From Neobacillus ginsengisoli (GTDB lineage Bacteria > Bacillota > Bacilli > Bacillales_B > DSM-18226): 64,000 nucleotides of DNA. Under the pieces are notes generated by a model. It ran no database searches. It saw only the letters and a list, made by a program, of their open reading frames with translations, and was not told the DNA's origin. Every line of letters begins with the position of its first letter. Positions within the stretch are counted from its first letter, which is position 1. The position numbers and the translations under genes were made by a program. Of the stretch, positions 52,206 to 62,008 are shown in pieces. Location of the stretch: contig NZ_JAUSTW010000006.1 of the NCBI RefSeq assembly GCF_030813055.1, positions 1-64,000 on the forward strand, given 5' to 3'.

Positions 52206-52235
52206 TTGATACTAGTATAAACTACAACTTGTAAT
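52206..52235 (+). promoter_or_regulatory. promoter/operator candidate between XRE and fabF
   Basis: TTGATA (52206-52211), 18-bp spacer, TGTAAT (52230-52235), with the perfect palindrome ATACTAGTAT (52209-52218) overlapping the -35. Confidence 0.5.
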
Positions 52236-52287
52236 AGGATAACTTCTAAGTAAAAATATGGGTAACACAGTGAAGGGGGAAGAGAGC

Positions 52288-53523
52288 ATGGAAAGAGTAG
52301 TCATTACAGGTATGGGGGTTATTTCACCACTTGGCAATGAGGTGGAGTCATTCTGGGCTAATTTAGTGGAGGGTAGGTCGGGAGTATCGATCATTGATCG
52401 ATTTGATACAAGTCATCATAAGACAAAAATTGCCGGCCTCGTAAAGGCGTTTGACGCTGATTCCATTTTGGGACGTAAGGAAGCAAAGCGCTTAGATCCA
52501 TTTTGTCATTTTGCTATGGCTGCAGCAGAACAAGCGTGGAGTCAGTCCGAGCTGGACCAAGATACGATTGACCCTGAACGCCTTGGGGTATATGTTGGTT
52601 CAGGAATAGGAGGAATTGAGACTCTCATCAATAATATTGATACGTTGCGTGCAAAAGGGCCGAGAAAAGTCAGTCCGTTGTTAGTTCCGGCGATCATCTC
52701 CAATATGGCTTCTGCCCAAATTAGTATAAAATATGGGGCAATGGGACCCAGCATGTCACCAGTAACAGCTTGTTCCATTGGTAATACAGCGATTGGAGAG
52801 GCGTTTAGATTGATTCAATATGGTGGAGCGGATGTTATGTTTGCAGGAGGAGCGGAATCGGCGATAACGGATTTATCCCTAGCCAGTTTTGAGAATGCGA
52901 CTGCATTATCCTCAAGAAATAATGACCCTGCCAAAGCGAGCAGACCATTTGATGCCGAGCGGGATGGATTTGTCATGGCAGAAGGAGCCGGTATCCTTAT
53001 TCTCGAATCTTTGTCGCATGCATTACGTAGAAATGCACCAATCTTTGCCGAAGTTATTGGCTATGGCGCTAGTTCAGATGCATATCATATAGTTTCATCA
53101 CATCCGGAGGGTAAAGGGGCCTATCTTGCGATGAAATCAGCTTTACGCGATGCGGCCATTTCTTCGGATGAAATTAGCGTGATCAGTGCTCATGCAACAA
53201 GTACGGAAGTAGGCGACCGTTCTGAGATTCAGGCCATTAAAAGACTGCTTGGCCCAGAAGCAAATCAAATTCCAATCACAGCGAACAAGTCCATGACCGG
53301 TCATATGTTAGGGGCAGCGGGGGGAGCGGAAGCCATCGCATTAATAAAAAGCATCCAAGAGGGAATCATTCCTCCAACTATTAATCAAGAACAACCGGAC
53401 CCTCTTTGTGACTTGGATATTGTTTCGAATGTTGCCCGTCCAGCACCTCTAAAAATCGGTTTGTCCAATTCATTTGGTTTTGGTGGCCACAATGCGGTAA
53501 TTGTTTTAAAAAAATATGAATAA
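52288..53523 (+). CDS. beta-ketoacyl-ACP synthase II (FabF-like)
   Basis: A 411-residue condensing enzyme. The Cys-His-His triad is present: C162 in TACSIGNTAIG, His in SAHATSTEVGD near 302 and His in NKSMTGHMLGAAGG near 338. It elongates acyl-ACP with malonyl-ACP. The usual HGTST..ND motif is changed to HATST..GD, suggesting a second, specialised FabF rather than the housekeeping copy, which normally sits with fabH. ATG 52288 follows AAGGGGGAAGAG. It is divergent from the XRE/MmyB regulator and otherwise alone. Confidence 0.9.
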   Translation: MERVVITGMGVISPLGNEVESFWANLVEGRSGVSIIDRFDTSHHKTKIAGLVKAFDADSILGRKEAKRLDPFCHFAMAAAEQAWSQSELDQDTIDPERLGVYVGSGIGGIETLINNIDTLRAKGPRKVSPLLVPAIISNMASAQISIKYGAMGPSMSPVTACSIGNTAIGEAFRLIQYGGADVMFAGGAESAITDLSLASFENATALSSRNNDPAKASRPFDAERDGFVMAEGAGILILESLSHALRRNAPIFAEVIGYGASSDAYHIVSSHPEGKGAYLAMKSALRDAAISSDEISVISAHATSTEVGDRSEIQAIKRLLGPEANQIPITANKSMTGHMLGAAGGAEAIALIKSIQEGIIPPTINQEQPDPLCDLDIVSNVARPAPLKIGLSNSFGFGGHNAVIVLKKYE

Positions 53524-53710
53524 AACAGATTATTTATATTAAATTCACGAAGCGGCACTTGTATCTTTTCCTCAATGCATCTCTATTTTCCAGACTACGA
53601 TCACTCAGAAACGTTTAAGTGACCGTAGTCTCATCTTGTTCGCATTTTAAGGATGCAAGAACGATCAATAATATCTGGAAAAGCATCGGAGGTAGAGAGG
53701 TGCCCTCCTT

Positions 53711-53839
53711 ATGTTAGATGAATTTCATGAGATTCCAAACTGTGAAGTAACACATGAAATGCTGCTAAGCTTTTGGGAGTCGGCAAATGCGGAACTCGTT
53801 GAAAGGGAAATGGAATTAGTTGATGAATGGAAATGGTAA
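53711..53839 (+). CDS. small acidic protein, 42 residues
   Basis: Frame MLDEFHEIPNCEVTHEMLLS FWESANAELVEREMELVDEW KW (written in pieces), ATG 53711, with GAGAGGTG 9 nt upstream. Acidic, helical, Trp-rich at the end, no family recognised. Its 3' end runs over the first bases of the next long frame. Confidence 0.5.
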   Translation: MLDEFHEIPNCEVTHEMLLSFWESANAELVEREMELVDEWKW

Positions 53840-53889
53840 GAGGAGAAGTATATTGTTACCCAAAATTATTTGTTAGGGAGTTGACCAAT

Positions 53890-54279
53890 TTGATTCATTA
53901 TAAAGGATTTCATCACGTTAGTCTTTCTATTACAGACCTAGAGGCGGCTAAACATTTTTACAGTCAGATTTTATGCTTAAAGGAAATACCGCGGCCTAAT
54001 TTTGATTTTCCGGGTGCTTGGTATGAATTAGGGAGCCACCAGCTTCACTTAATTGTCGAGCCATCCTCACAGACGATACGCCATGATAAAAGCTTGAGCA
54101 GCAGGGAAGGTCATTTTGCTCTCAGAGTTGAGAATTACCATGAGACGCTAAATTGGTTGAAAAAGAATGGTGTTGAAATTCTAGAAAAGCCTAATAGTAA
54201 AAGTGGGTTTGCCCAACTATTCTTTGCGGATCCTGATGGTAATTTAGTCGAGCTAAATGTTGACCGGCAAAGCTTATAA
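53890..54279 (+). CDS. VOC-family (glyoxalase fold) protein
   Basis: A 129-residue vicinal-oxygen-chelate protein. GFHHVSLSITDLEAAKHFYS at the start, with the first metal-ligand His; HQLHLIVEP in the middle; GHFALRVENYHETLNWLKKN in the second half; FFADPDGNLVELN with the final Glu. The set HxH..E fits a metal-binding glyoxalase or dioxygenase. TTG 53890 is chosen since AGGGAG lies about 8 nt upstream; the longer frame from 53827 overlaps the small acidic ORF. Substrate unknown. Confidence 0.82.
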   Translation: MIHYKGFHHVSLSITDLEAAKHFYSQILCLKEIPRPNFDFPGAWYELGSHQLHLIVEPSSQTIRHDKSLSSREGHFALRVENYHETLNWLKKNGVEILEKPNSKSGFAQLFFADPDGNLVELNVDRQSL

Positions 54280-54703
54280 TATGGCTGTCATTTCCATGCG
54301 GAAGAGGTGTTAGGAAGAAAACGAGATATAATTATCCGTTTATTTATTTTTTCGTTGAGCCGAATTCTTTAAACGAACGGTTCATTTACTTACAAGGAAT
54401 ATAAAATTCGACATTTTTCTGAAATATTTGTTAAAAACGCCTGGACCTTTGAAGGCTGTCAACCTCAATTTTTAATATAATTACTGGTTGTGTTTCCAAA
54501 TTGTATTATTTTTGATTGGCTAATGGTATTTTTAAATAAAATGGCTGAAACTCCTTACAGACTAGCATTCTATAAAGCTATAAAACATATACACCCCAAG
54601 TCCTGCGTATTTTCTGTAAAATCCTCCCTGAAATATGACAAAAATCATATGTTACGATGAATTTGCAATAGAGGCAAAAGATTCAAAACAGGAGGATGTT
54701 AAC
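54280..54703. other. 424-bp intergenic region
   Basis: AT-rich and without a credible gene or clear terminator; I see no repeat family member in it. Confidence 0.4.
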
Positions 54704-55444
54704 ATGTTAATGAGCAAAACTATTCTTACCTTAGCAGCGTCGGGAGCATTATTTGGGGCGAATCCTGCACAAAACAATGCACATGCTGTCAATCTTAACC
54801 CAACTGTTTTAGAAAATGTTTATCAAGTAACTCAAGGCTCCAATATAAATGAGATTAATAGCATGATAGAAAATTACCTTAGTAAAATTGGAATAGACAA
54901 AAACGTTACCTCAATACCCGTATCACAAAACACGGTAAAGCAGCCGGTACGGACAGCAACAACTCAAACAGTACAAAAGAAACTGCAAGCTCAAGCTGTG
55001 GCGCCAAAACCAGTGCAGCAGCCTGTTAAAGTGAGTCAACCGCAAACAACCCAAGCTGCAGGCACCTTAAGTGCTTACGAGCAAAAGGTAGTCGATTTAA
55101 CCAATCAAGAGCGGGCCAAAAATGGATTACCTGCACTTAAAGTAGATTTAACGCTTAGCAAAATGGCGCATGAAAAATCCCGGGACATGTCGGCTAATAA
55201 TTACTTTAGCCATACAAGTCCAACATACGGCTCCCCATTTGATATGATGAAAAAATATGGGATTACCTATAGCTATGCGGGCGAGAATATTGCCATGGGA
55301 CAAAGAACCCCTGAAGAAGTAGTCAATGCTTGGATGAATAGTGAAGGTCACCGGAGAAACATTCTTGATCCAAACTTTACGTATTTTGGCGTTGGTTACG
55401 TCTCACAAGGTAATTACTGGACACAGGATTTTATCGGAAAATAA
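54704..55444 (+). CDS. secreted CAP-domain protein (YkwD-like)
   Basis: A 246-residue exported protein. A signal peptide (MLMSKTILTLAASGALFGAN, cleavage probably after NNAHA) leads to a Gln/Pro/Val-rich linker (residues 75-120), then a CAP domain: VVDLTNQERAKNGLPALKVD, KMAHEKSRDMSANNYFSHTS, GENIAMGQRTPEEVVNAWMN, HRRNILDPNFTYFGVGYV. The two His and Glu expected in the CAP cavity are present. Bacillus CAP proteins such as YkwD have spore- or wall-related roles that remain unclear. GGAGG is 8 nt before ATG 54704. Confidence 0.9.
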   Translation: MLMSKTILTLAASGALFGANPAQNNAHAVNLNPTVLENVYQVTQGSNINEINSMIENYLSKIGIDKNVTSIPVSQNTVKQPVRTATTQTVQKKLQAQAVAPKPVQQPVKVSQPQTTQAAGTLSAYEQKVVDLTNQERAKNGLPALKVDLTLSKMAHEKSRDMSANNYFSHTSPTYGSPFDMMKKYGITYSYAGENIAMGQRTPEEVVNAWMNSEGHRRNILDPNFTYFGVGYVSQGNYWTQDFIGK

Positions 55445-55452
55445 TTCGAACA

Positions 55453-55483
55453 AAAAGACAGCCTTTGTGGAGGCTGTCTTTTA
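55453..55483. terminator. bidirectional terminator between CAP and Vsr genes
   Basis: AAAGACAGCC-TTTGTGG-AGGCTGTCTTTT stem with A and T runs. Confidence 0.85.
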
Positions 55484-55497
55484 CCTACTATTAGTAC

Positions 55498-55941
55498 TTA
55501 GGTTGTTCTTTTAAGAATCTGGTCTATTTTTCCTTTGTTTTGAAGGATAAAATCAACTATCGTTTGAATTGTCCCGTCAAAATCCTCTTTAAATTCATGT
55601 TCCCATAATCTTAAAATATTCCAGCCTTTTTCTATATAATAATTATTCACTTCCAAATCTCTTTCAATATTTCTTCCAAGTTTCTTTTCCCAAAAATCTA
55701 TGTTTGATTTTGGCATAGTGCCGTGAATGGGGCAGCAGTGCCAGAAACAGGAATCAATAAAAATGACAATTTTATACCTTTTTAATGAAATATCAGGCTT
55801 TCCAAATAGATTCTTTACATTTTTGCGGAATCGGAACCCCCTTTTCCAAAGTTCCTTCGTGATTTTATTCTCTAGCGAGGATTGAGCTTTTACTGCTTTC
55901 ATATTTCTGCTTCGCTGTTCTTTTGTTAAACGATCAGCCAT
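55498..55941 (-). CDS. vsr: very short patch repair endonuclease (Vsr)
   Basis: A 147-residue Vsr nuclease, about normal length. RLTKEQRSRNMKAVKAQSS is the N-terminal signature, GKPDISLKRYKIVIFIDSCF the catalytic core with the key Asp, and CFWHCCPIHGTMPKSN and DFWEKKLGRNIERD the zinc-binding and conserved segments. Vsr nicks at T-G mismatches created by deamination of 5-methylcytosine, so it normally partners a DNA cytosine methyltransferase. None is found within this window, which is unusual. ATG 55941 follows GGATGG. Confidence 0.92.
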   Translation of the reverse strand: MADRLTKEQRSRNMKAVKAQSSLENKITKELWKRGFRFRKNVKNLFGKPDISLKRYKIVIFIDSCFWHCCPIHGTMPKSNIDFWEKKLGRNIERDLEVNNYYIEKGWNILRLWEHEFKEDFDGTIQTIVDFILQNKGKIDQILKRTT

Positions 55942-56037
55942 TTGAACCATCCAAAACATTTTCAGTCATACTTATTAGTCCGCAGAGAAATAGTCCACAG
56001 AAGATCTAATAATTGGAACGTAGGAGTCTTAACTTCA

Positions 56038-56172
56038 TTAAAGACGGTCATCTTCCCATGCTCTGCTATAATCTTTAATATTGTCTTTTCCTTTTAAAGT
56101 TTGTTCCGCCTGGCTTTGTGTATTATTGTTTTTTAATTGTTCATTCGTCATAATTTTTTCATCTTTTTTCAC
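56038..56172 (-). CDS. small hydrophilic protein, 44 residues
   Basis: GTG-started frame MKKDEKIMTNEQLKNNNTQS then QAEQTLKGKDNIKDYSRAWE DDRL, with GGAGG 8 nt upstream. Polar, Asn/Gln/Lys-rich, resembling small acid-soluble or spore-type proteins in composition only. It opposes the DHA2 exporter region. Confidence 0.6.
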   Translation of the reverse strand: MKKDEKIMTNEQLKNNNTQSQAEQTLKGKDNIKDYSRAWEDDRL

Positions 56173-56396
56173 TTAAGTTGCCTCCTATTATTTATTCCTC
56201 TTCATTTTTACCAAAATGGGATCAAGTATGTATGGAGCGCATGTGCTAGTAAAAGTAGTGACATAAATGCTATGCAAAAGCCCATCGAGGAATGGTATCT
56301 TAATTCGAATCCGCAGTTGAAAACCTATCTGAAATTCAGTATAATAGTTTGCTTGAACGCATCTTCAGTTTATATCTTATTAGAGGCACAAGCTAG

Positions 56397-58031
<1,635 letters not shown>

Positions 58032-58081
58032 TCAGTTCGCCATTAGTTCCAAAAATAAATGTTGATTTTTAGCTTTTTCTA

Positions 58082-58119
58082 AGAGAACTCTGAGATTTTT
58101 TATTCAGGGTTCTTTTTTT
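58082..58119 (+). terminator. terminator of the DHA2 exporter
   Basis: AGAGAACTCTGA / TTCAGGGTTCTTTTTT stem with a few G-T pairs and a seven-T run. Confidence 0.75.
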
Positions 58120-58280
58120 AAAATAGCGTAAATTCCCAACTTTAAATATGGGTATTTACGCTGTATTTCTTGAACAATAACAACTTCTTAAAGAGCAAAA
58201 TTTTGGGGATAAATTTTATCAATCTTAAATATAATGTAGTTCTTGAACGTGATATTCCTATTAAAAGAAGGTGGACATTC

Positions 58281-59093
58281 ATGAAGATTGAGTCTTTTTT
58301 AAGTGCAGCCCCTCATAAAAGTGTAAGCGAAGATTCGATTGTATTAAATGAAAAGCTTAATATTTATGGGGTATTTGATGGGGCCACACCGATCACACCA
58401 TTCAAAGATGAAAACGGGATGAATGGCGCTTATATAGCCTCTGCACTTTTTAAAGATTATTTTTCCGGACTCTATCAAAATGACCGTTCATTAATAGAAG
58501 GAATCGCAGCTGCTAATAGAATACTGCGAGACAAGATGAAAAAATATAAGGTTAATCAGGAGAAATATGAACATCTTTGGTCAACCTGTGCTGCCATCAT
58601 AAGGTTCGAAAATAAAGGAATAATCTCTTTTGCCCAGCTTGGTGATTGTATGATCATTGCTGAGGATCAAAACGGAAGGATTAAAGCCTTAACGAAGGAT
58701 ACCGTAAAAGATATAAATAATCGGGCGAAGGCATGGCGTGAGGAACAAAGAAAGCAAGGAGTTAACATGCCGGCTGAGGAGTTTTATCAAGATAGCACGG
58801 AGCAGCGTATCTTTAATCGTTCATTAGCGAATAAGCCATATGGCTACACGGTAGCGAATGGTAAAGGAGAAGTGTTACCTTATATACAGCATGGCCACGT
58901 AACCATCAGTGAAATGAAAACATTGCTAATCATAACAGATGGGCTTTTTCACCCTCATTATTCCATCGAAGAAACCTTTAAAAAGATAGATAAATCGGGG
59001 CTTTATTTATATTCTCTTGAACTGGAACAATATGAAAAACTGAATAATCTTCGTCAAGATGATAAGACCGGGATCATAATTCGATTTAAGTAA
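58281..59093 (+). CDS. PP2C-type protein phosphatase-like protein
   Basis: A 270-residue PPM-fold protein. Metal-site motifs appear in order: SVSEDSIVLN near 14-23, YGVFDGATPITP near 31, FAQLGDCMII near 120, LLIITDGLFHP near 213 and DDKTGIIIRF at the end. This resembles a divergent serine/threonine phosphatase of the PP2C family; the DGxxG of the second motif is DGAT here. GAAGGTGG precedes ATG 58281. The next gene, 26 bp on, is a peptidoglycan amidase, so the two may be co-expressed. Confidence 0.82.
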   Translation: MKIESFLSAAPHKSVSEDSIVLNEKLNIYGVFDGATPITPFKDENGMNGAYIASALFKDYFSGLYQNDRSLIEGIAAANRILRDKMKKYKVNQEKYEHLWSTCAAIIRFENKGIISFAQLGDCMIIAEDQNGRIKALTKDTVKDINNRAKAWREEQRKQGVNMPAEEFYQDSTEQRIFNRSLANKPYGYTVANGKGEVLPYIQHGHVTISEMKTLLIITDGLFHPHYSIEETFKKIDKSGLYLYSLELEQYEKLNNLRQDDKTGIIIRFK

Positions 59094-59119
59094 TGAGGAA
59101 TATATTTTTAGGAGTGTGA

Positions 59120-59611
59120 ATGATGAAGGCAGAACCTGAATTTATAAAGGACATTCATTTATCATTTAATGATCCTCTTATTCTTTTAAAAGATGTCGAA
59201 TACCTTATCGTGCATCATACAGAAGAAATTGGCTGGGATATTATTAAAACACATATGTTTCATCAGGATCATTGCGGATGGAGTGGAATTGGATATAACT
59301 TTTTTATTGAAGAAAATGGGAAAGTGTTGAAAGGAAGAGGATACCATGTTGGTGCACATGCGTTTTCCTATAATGATAAATCATTAGGTATTTGTTTAGC
59401 GGGGAATTTTGATCTTCATACACCTACAAAGGAACAACTAAAATCTTTGACTAAACTGTGCATTTTCCTTTTAATCCGATATCATTTACCGACCACTCAG
59501 ATTCTGGGACACCGAGAATTAAAGGGTGTAACTAAAAGTTGTCCGGGTAAGAACTTTAATATGGACCAATTCAGAGAAACTGTTAAGATACAGACGGGAA
59601 ATAAAGGATAA
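59120..59611 (+). CDS. N-acetylmuramoyl-L-alanine amidase (Amidase_2)
   Basis: A 163-residue amidase of the PGRP/T7 lysozyme fold. Zinc ligands are His in YLIVHHTEE near 31, a His in ILGHRELK near 130, and Cys in KSCPGKNF near 142. GWSGIGYNFFI and KSLGICLAGNF are the conserved strands. It has no signal peptide, unlike autolysins, so export would need a phage-like holin or lysis, or it acts on imported muropeptides. It follows the PP2C-like gene by 26 bp in one operon. Confidence 0.88.
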   Translation: MMKAEPEFIKDIHLSFNDPLILLKDVEYLIVHHTEEIGWDIIKTHMFHQDHCGWSGIGYNFFIEENGKVLKGRGYHVGAHAFSYNDKSLGICLAGNFDLHTPTKEQLKSLTKLCIFLLIRYHLPTTQILGHRELKGVTKSCPGKNFNMDQFRETVKIQTGNKG

Positions 59612-59686
59612 GAGTAACGTAAACCCCCTTTCTTCAGAAATGGGGTTATCAGCCACTATTTTTCGCTTATTAGTAAGATTACGGGC

Positions 59687-60307
59687 CTAATGTAACACTC
59701 TTCCAAAACCGGCCAGATGAGATTTCCAGTAGGTCGAATGAATGGTATGGATTCCTATACCGGAATCATCAGAATCTAGCATTTTCCCTTTTCCTAAGTA
59801 AATGCCTATATGTGTAATAAAATGATCTGACGCATAAGTACCGGTATAAAAGACAAGGTCACCCGGCTTTGCTTCTGCTGGCAGGATTTTCAAAGAAGCA
59901 TCGTATTGTTCCTGAGCTGTTCGTGGAAGCTTTATACCAGCCTTAGCGAATGTCCATTGTGTAAAGCCGGAACAATCAAATCCTGTAGTAGGATTTGCAC
60001 CTCCCCACACATAAGGCCACCCTATATATTTTTGTGCTTCGGTAATCATTGCAGTAAACGTTTGTTCTCCCAGTGGAGAAACATTTCCGCCACCTACGGT
60101 TGTACCGGATGTCTTTAGATTATTTGCATGTTCGCCTTTCCCCGTTTTGGCAGGTGAATGAATGTTCCCCATTGCCTGATGTTGAGAAGTATAACTTCCA
60201 AGCAACAAACCTGCCATTACACTTAAAGCAAATACGATGACGATCGTAATCCTTTGCCGGTTCTTCATCATATAAACGGCTAACTTAGCTGTGACAGTTG
60301 CTGCCAC
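59687..60307 (-). CDS. membrane-anchored NlpC/P60 peptidase
   Basis: A 206-residue protein with a cytoplasmic start (KLAVYMMKNRQR), one membrane helix ITIVIVFALSVMAGLLLG, a Gly-rich linker, then an NlpC/P60 domain: WPYVWGGANPTTGFDCSGFT holds the catalytic Cys, DHFITHIGIYLGKG the His. It should cut D-gamma-Glu-diaminopimelate bonds in peptidoglycan. The layout recalls the wall hydrolases of Tn916/ICEBs1-like conjugative elements but lacks the lysozyme domain. It lies downstream of an XRE-like gene and a small gene on the same strand. Confidence 0.88.
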   Translation of the reverse strand: MAATVTAKLAVYMMKNRQRITIVIVFALSVMAGLLLGSYTSQHQAMGNIHSPAKTGKGEHANNLKTSGTTVGGGNVSPLGEQTFTAMITEAQKYIGWPYVWGGANPTTGFDCSGFTQWTFAKAGIKLPRTAQEQYDASLKILPAEAKPGDLVFYTGTYASDHFITHIGIYLGKGKMLDSDDSGIGIHTIHSTYWKSHLAGFGRVLH

Positions 60308-60366
60308 TTATTTTCACCCCATTTTTTTTTTTGAATTTTTAGGTCAAGGCTTAACACGAATCATTC

Positions 60367-60585
60367 TTACCTAATACATTCTAATTCCTGCAAAGCAGTA
60401 TTTAATTTGTTTTTATATCTGTTCAATTGATATTGTGACTCCGATTTGTAAAACAATAATGCCCTTCTTACAATGTAGTCATAATCCCAGTAATTAAGTT
60501 CTTTATCACATTGTTCAATATCTTTCGTTTTGTCGGCTATAAGTCTATTTAGCTCAAAAATGTATTCATTAAGATCCCTGTTCAT
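60367..60585 (-). CDS. hypothetical small helical protein
   Basis: A 72-residue protein rich in Asn, Asp, Lys and aromatic residues (MNRDLNEYIFELNRLIADKT, ELNYWDYDYIVRRALLFYKS). Family not recognised; likely helical bundle. GGAGGG precedes the ATG. It lies 11 bp after the HTH gene stop, and 60 bp before the NlpC/P60 gene, so the three are probably one transcript. Confidence 0.6.
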   Translation of the reverse strand: MNRDLNEYIFELNRLIADKTKDIEQCDKELNYWDYDYIVRRALLFYKSESQYQLNRYKNKLNTALQELECIR

Positions 60586-60596
60586 GTTTATCCCTC

Positions 60597-60833
60597 CTAC
60601 AAGTCAAAGAAATCATCCGCTCTTACGTTTGGGTCTACTTCCTTTAAAGCTTTTACAATTTTACTTATCGTCCTTGTTGTAGGTGCGCGGTCAGTGTTGC
60701 CTGCTGCTAGAACGTTAATCGTATTCCTATTAACTCCGGCCCTTTGTGCTAACCACGTTTGAGAAATCCCTCTGTTATCGAGCCACTTCCCTAATTTACT
60801 TCTCTTTTTACCAAAGCCGAAAAAACCAAACAC
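60597..60833 (-). CDS. XRE-family HTH protein
   Basis: A 78-residue DNA-binding protein whose HTH is SQTWLAQRAGVNRNTINVLA (about residues 24-43), flanked by KLGKWLDNRGI and ISKIVKALKEVDP. It is mostly just the HTH domain, typical of phage or ICE-type repressors. AAGGGAGTTC precedes the ATG. It heads the small - strand island with the hypothetical gene and the NlpC/P60 gene. Confidence 0.85.
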   Translation of the reverse strand: MFGFFGFGKKRSKLGKWLDNRGISQTWLAQRAGVNRNTINVLAAGNTDRAPTTRTISKIVKALKEVDPNVRADDFFDL

Positions 60834-61030
60834 TTTTTACTGAACTCCCTTCAAAAATAGGATGTTCAAGTAATGTCCAAAAAGACTAAAAAAAATACCT
60901 GATTAGATACAAAAATTAGTCAGTTTTAAAAATAACTATCCGATAATTCCATTGAACTCGGCGTTCATGATATCCGAAATCTGAAAGAAAAAGAGAAAAC
61001 GGTCATTATGTTTTAGAAAATAGTAATTAA

Positions 61031-61077
61031 AAAACCAAGATGTATTTTGAGGAATTTCAAAATACATCTTGGTTTTT
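61031..61077. terminator. strong bidirectional terminator
   Basis: AACCAAGATGTATTTTGA / TCAAAATACATCTTGGTT (18-bp perfect stem), A-run before and T-run after; it ends the NUDIX transcript on the - strand. Confidence 0.88.
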
Positions 61078-61096
61078 AAGAAAGAATGACCCTCTT

Positions 61097-61723
61097 TTAG
61101 TCGAAATAAACAGGTTCTTGAGGATTTTTTAAGTATTTAAAAGCCAGCTCTATTTGTGTTTTTGTAATCCGTCCTGTTGATAGCGGTGGCAGTTCATTTT
61201 CAGCAAAGAACTTAACCTCACTTGTTTCGATGCCTATAGTTGGCTGTCCGCCGATGATTTCACATTGAATAATTACTTTATAAATATGAAAAGCAGAAGG
61301 AGGGTGCGGATGACACTTATTATCTAAAACAGCTAATAATTTGACCGCTTTTACAACAAATCCCGATTCTTCTTTTACTTCCTTAACAGCCACTTCACTT
61401 GGTGTTAGACCAATATCAGCCCAGCCGCCGGGTAAAGACCATTTCCCATCGGTAGTTTCCCTGACCATAAGTAGTTTATTATCTTTAAAGACAACAGCTC
61501 GAATGTCGACCTTAGGAGTGGCATAACCGGTTTCACTTGCAAATAAATCTTTGATAATCGTTTTTTCTAAATCCGTATATTGTGCTAAGATGTCAACGCT
61601 TAACTTTCTTATTTCTTCAAATCGCTCCAAATCATAAACATCTTTTGAATACGCTAATCCCGCCTGTGCAATGGATTGAAGCTGTTTTGCCCAATCCAGC
61701 CATTTAGGTTCCAATTTACTCAC
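61097..61723 (-). CDS. NUDIX hydrolase
   Basis: A roughly 209-residue NUDIX protein. The N-terminal helical domain (PKWLDWAKQLQSIAQAGLAY) is the Nudix_N_2 extension; the NUDIX box is G-WADIGLTPSE-VAVKEVKEESG-F with Lys in place of the usual Arg before EV. It would hydrolyse nucleoside diphosphates linked to other moieties, ADP-ribose types being common. The start is uncertain: GTG 61723 gives a natural N-terminus but has only a GGTG site, and longer frames run to 61789. Confidence 0.85.
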   Translation of the reverse strand: MSKLEPKWLDWAKQLQSIAQAGLAYSKDVYDLERFEEIRKLSVDILAQYTDLEKTIIKDLFASETGYATPKVDIRAVVFKDNKLLMVRETTDGKWSLPGGWADIGLTPSEVAVKEVKEESGFVVKAVKLLAVLDNKCHPHPPSAFHIYKVIIQCEIIGGQPTIGIETSEVKFFAENELPPLSTGRITKTQIELAFKYLKNPQEPVYFD

Positions 61724-61969
61724 CACCAGCTTGTCTATTAACCTAATATTACCATATATATTAATAAAAATGATAAATTGACTCGGCACTTGCTCTAGAT
61801 TAAAAAATTAATACGAATAAACGAAAGCTCTTTGGAACAGCATCTGGATGGACAACTGAATCTCCTAAAAAAGGGATGCTACTTCGTTTTATTTGGTGCA
61901 GCATATTTAAAATTTTATTGACAAATGAATAGGGTAGGAGATACCATTAATTCATAAAGTAAATATTTA

Positions 61970-61993
61970 CGAACGACGTTCGATAATATCGAA
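61970..61993. promoter_or_regulatory. overlapping IclR-type operator palindromes
   Basis: CGAACGACGTTCG (61970-61982) overlaps TTCGATAATATCGAA (61979-61993), ending 15 bp before the IclR start. The likely binder is the IclR product. Confidence 0.75.
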
Positions 61994-62008
61994 CGAAAGG
62001 AGATAGAA

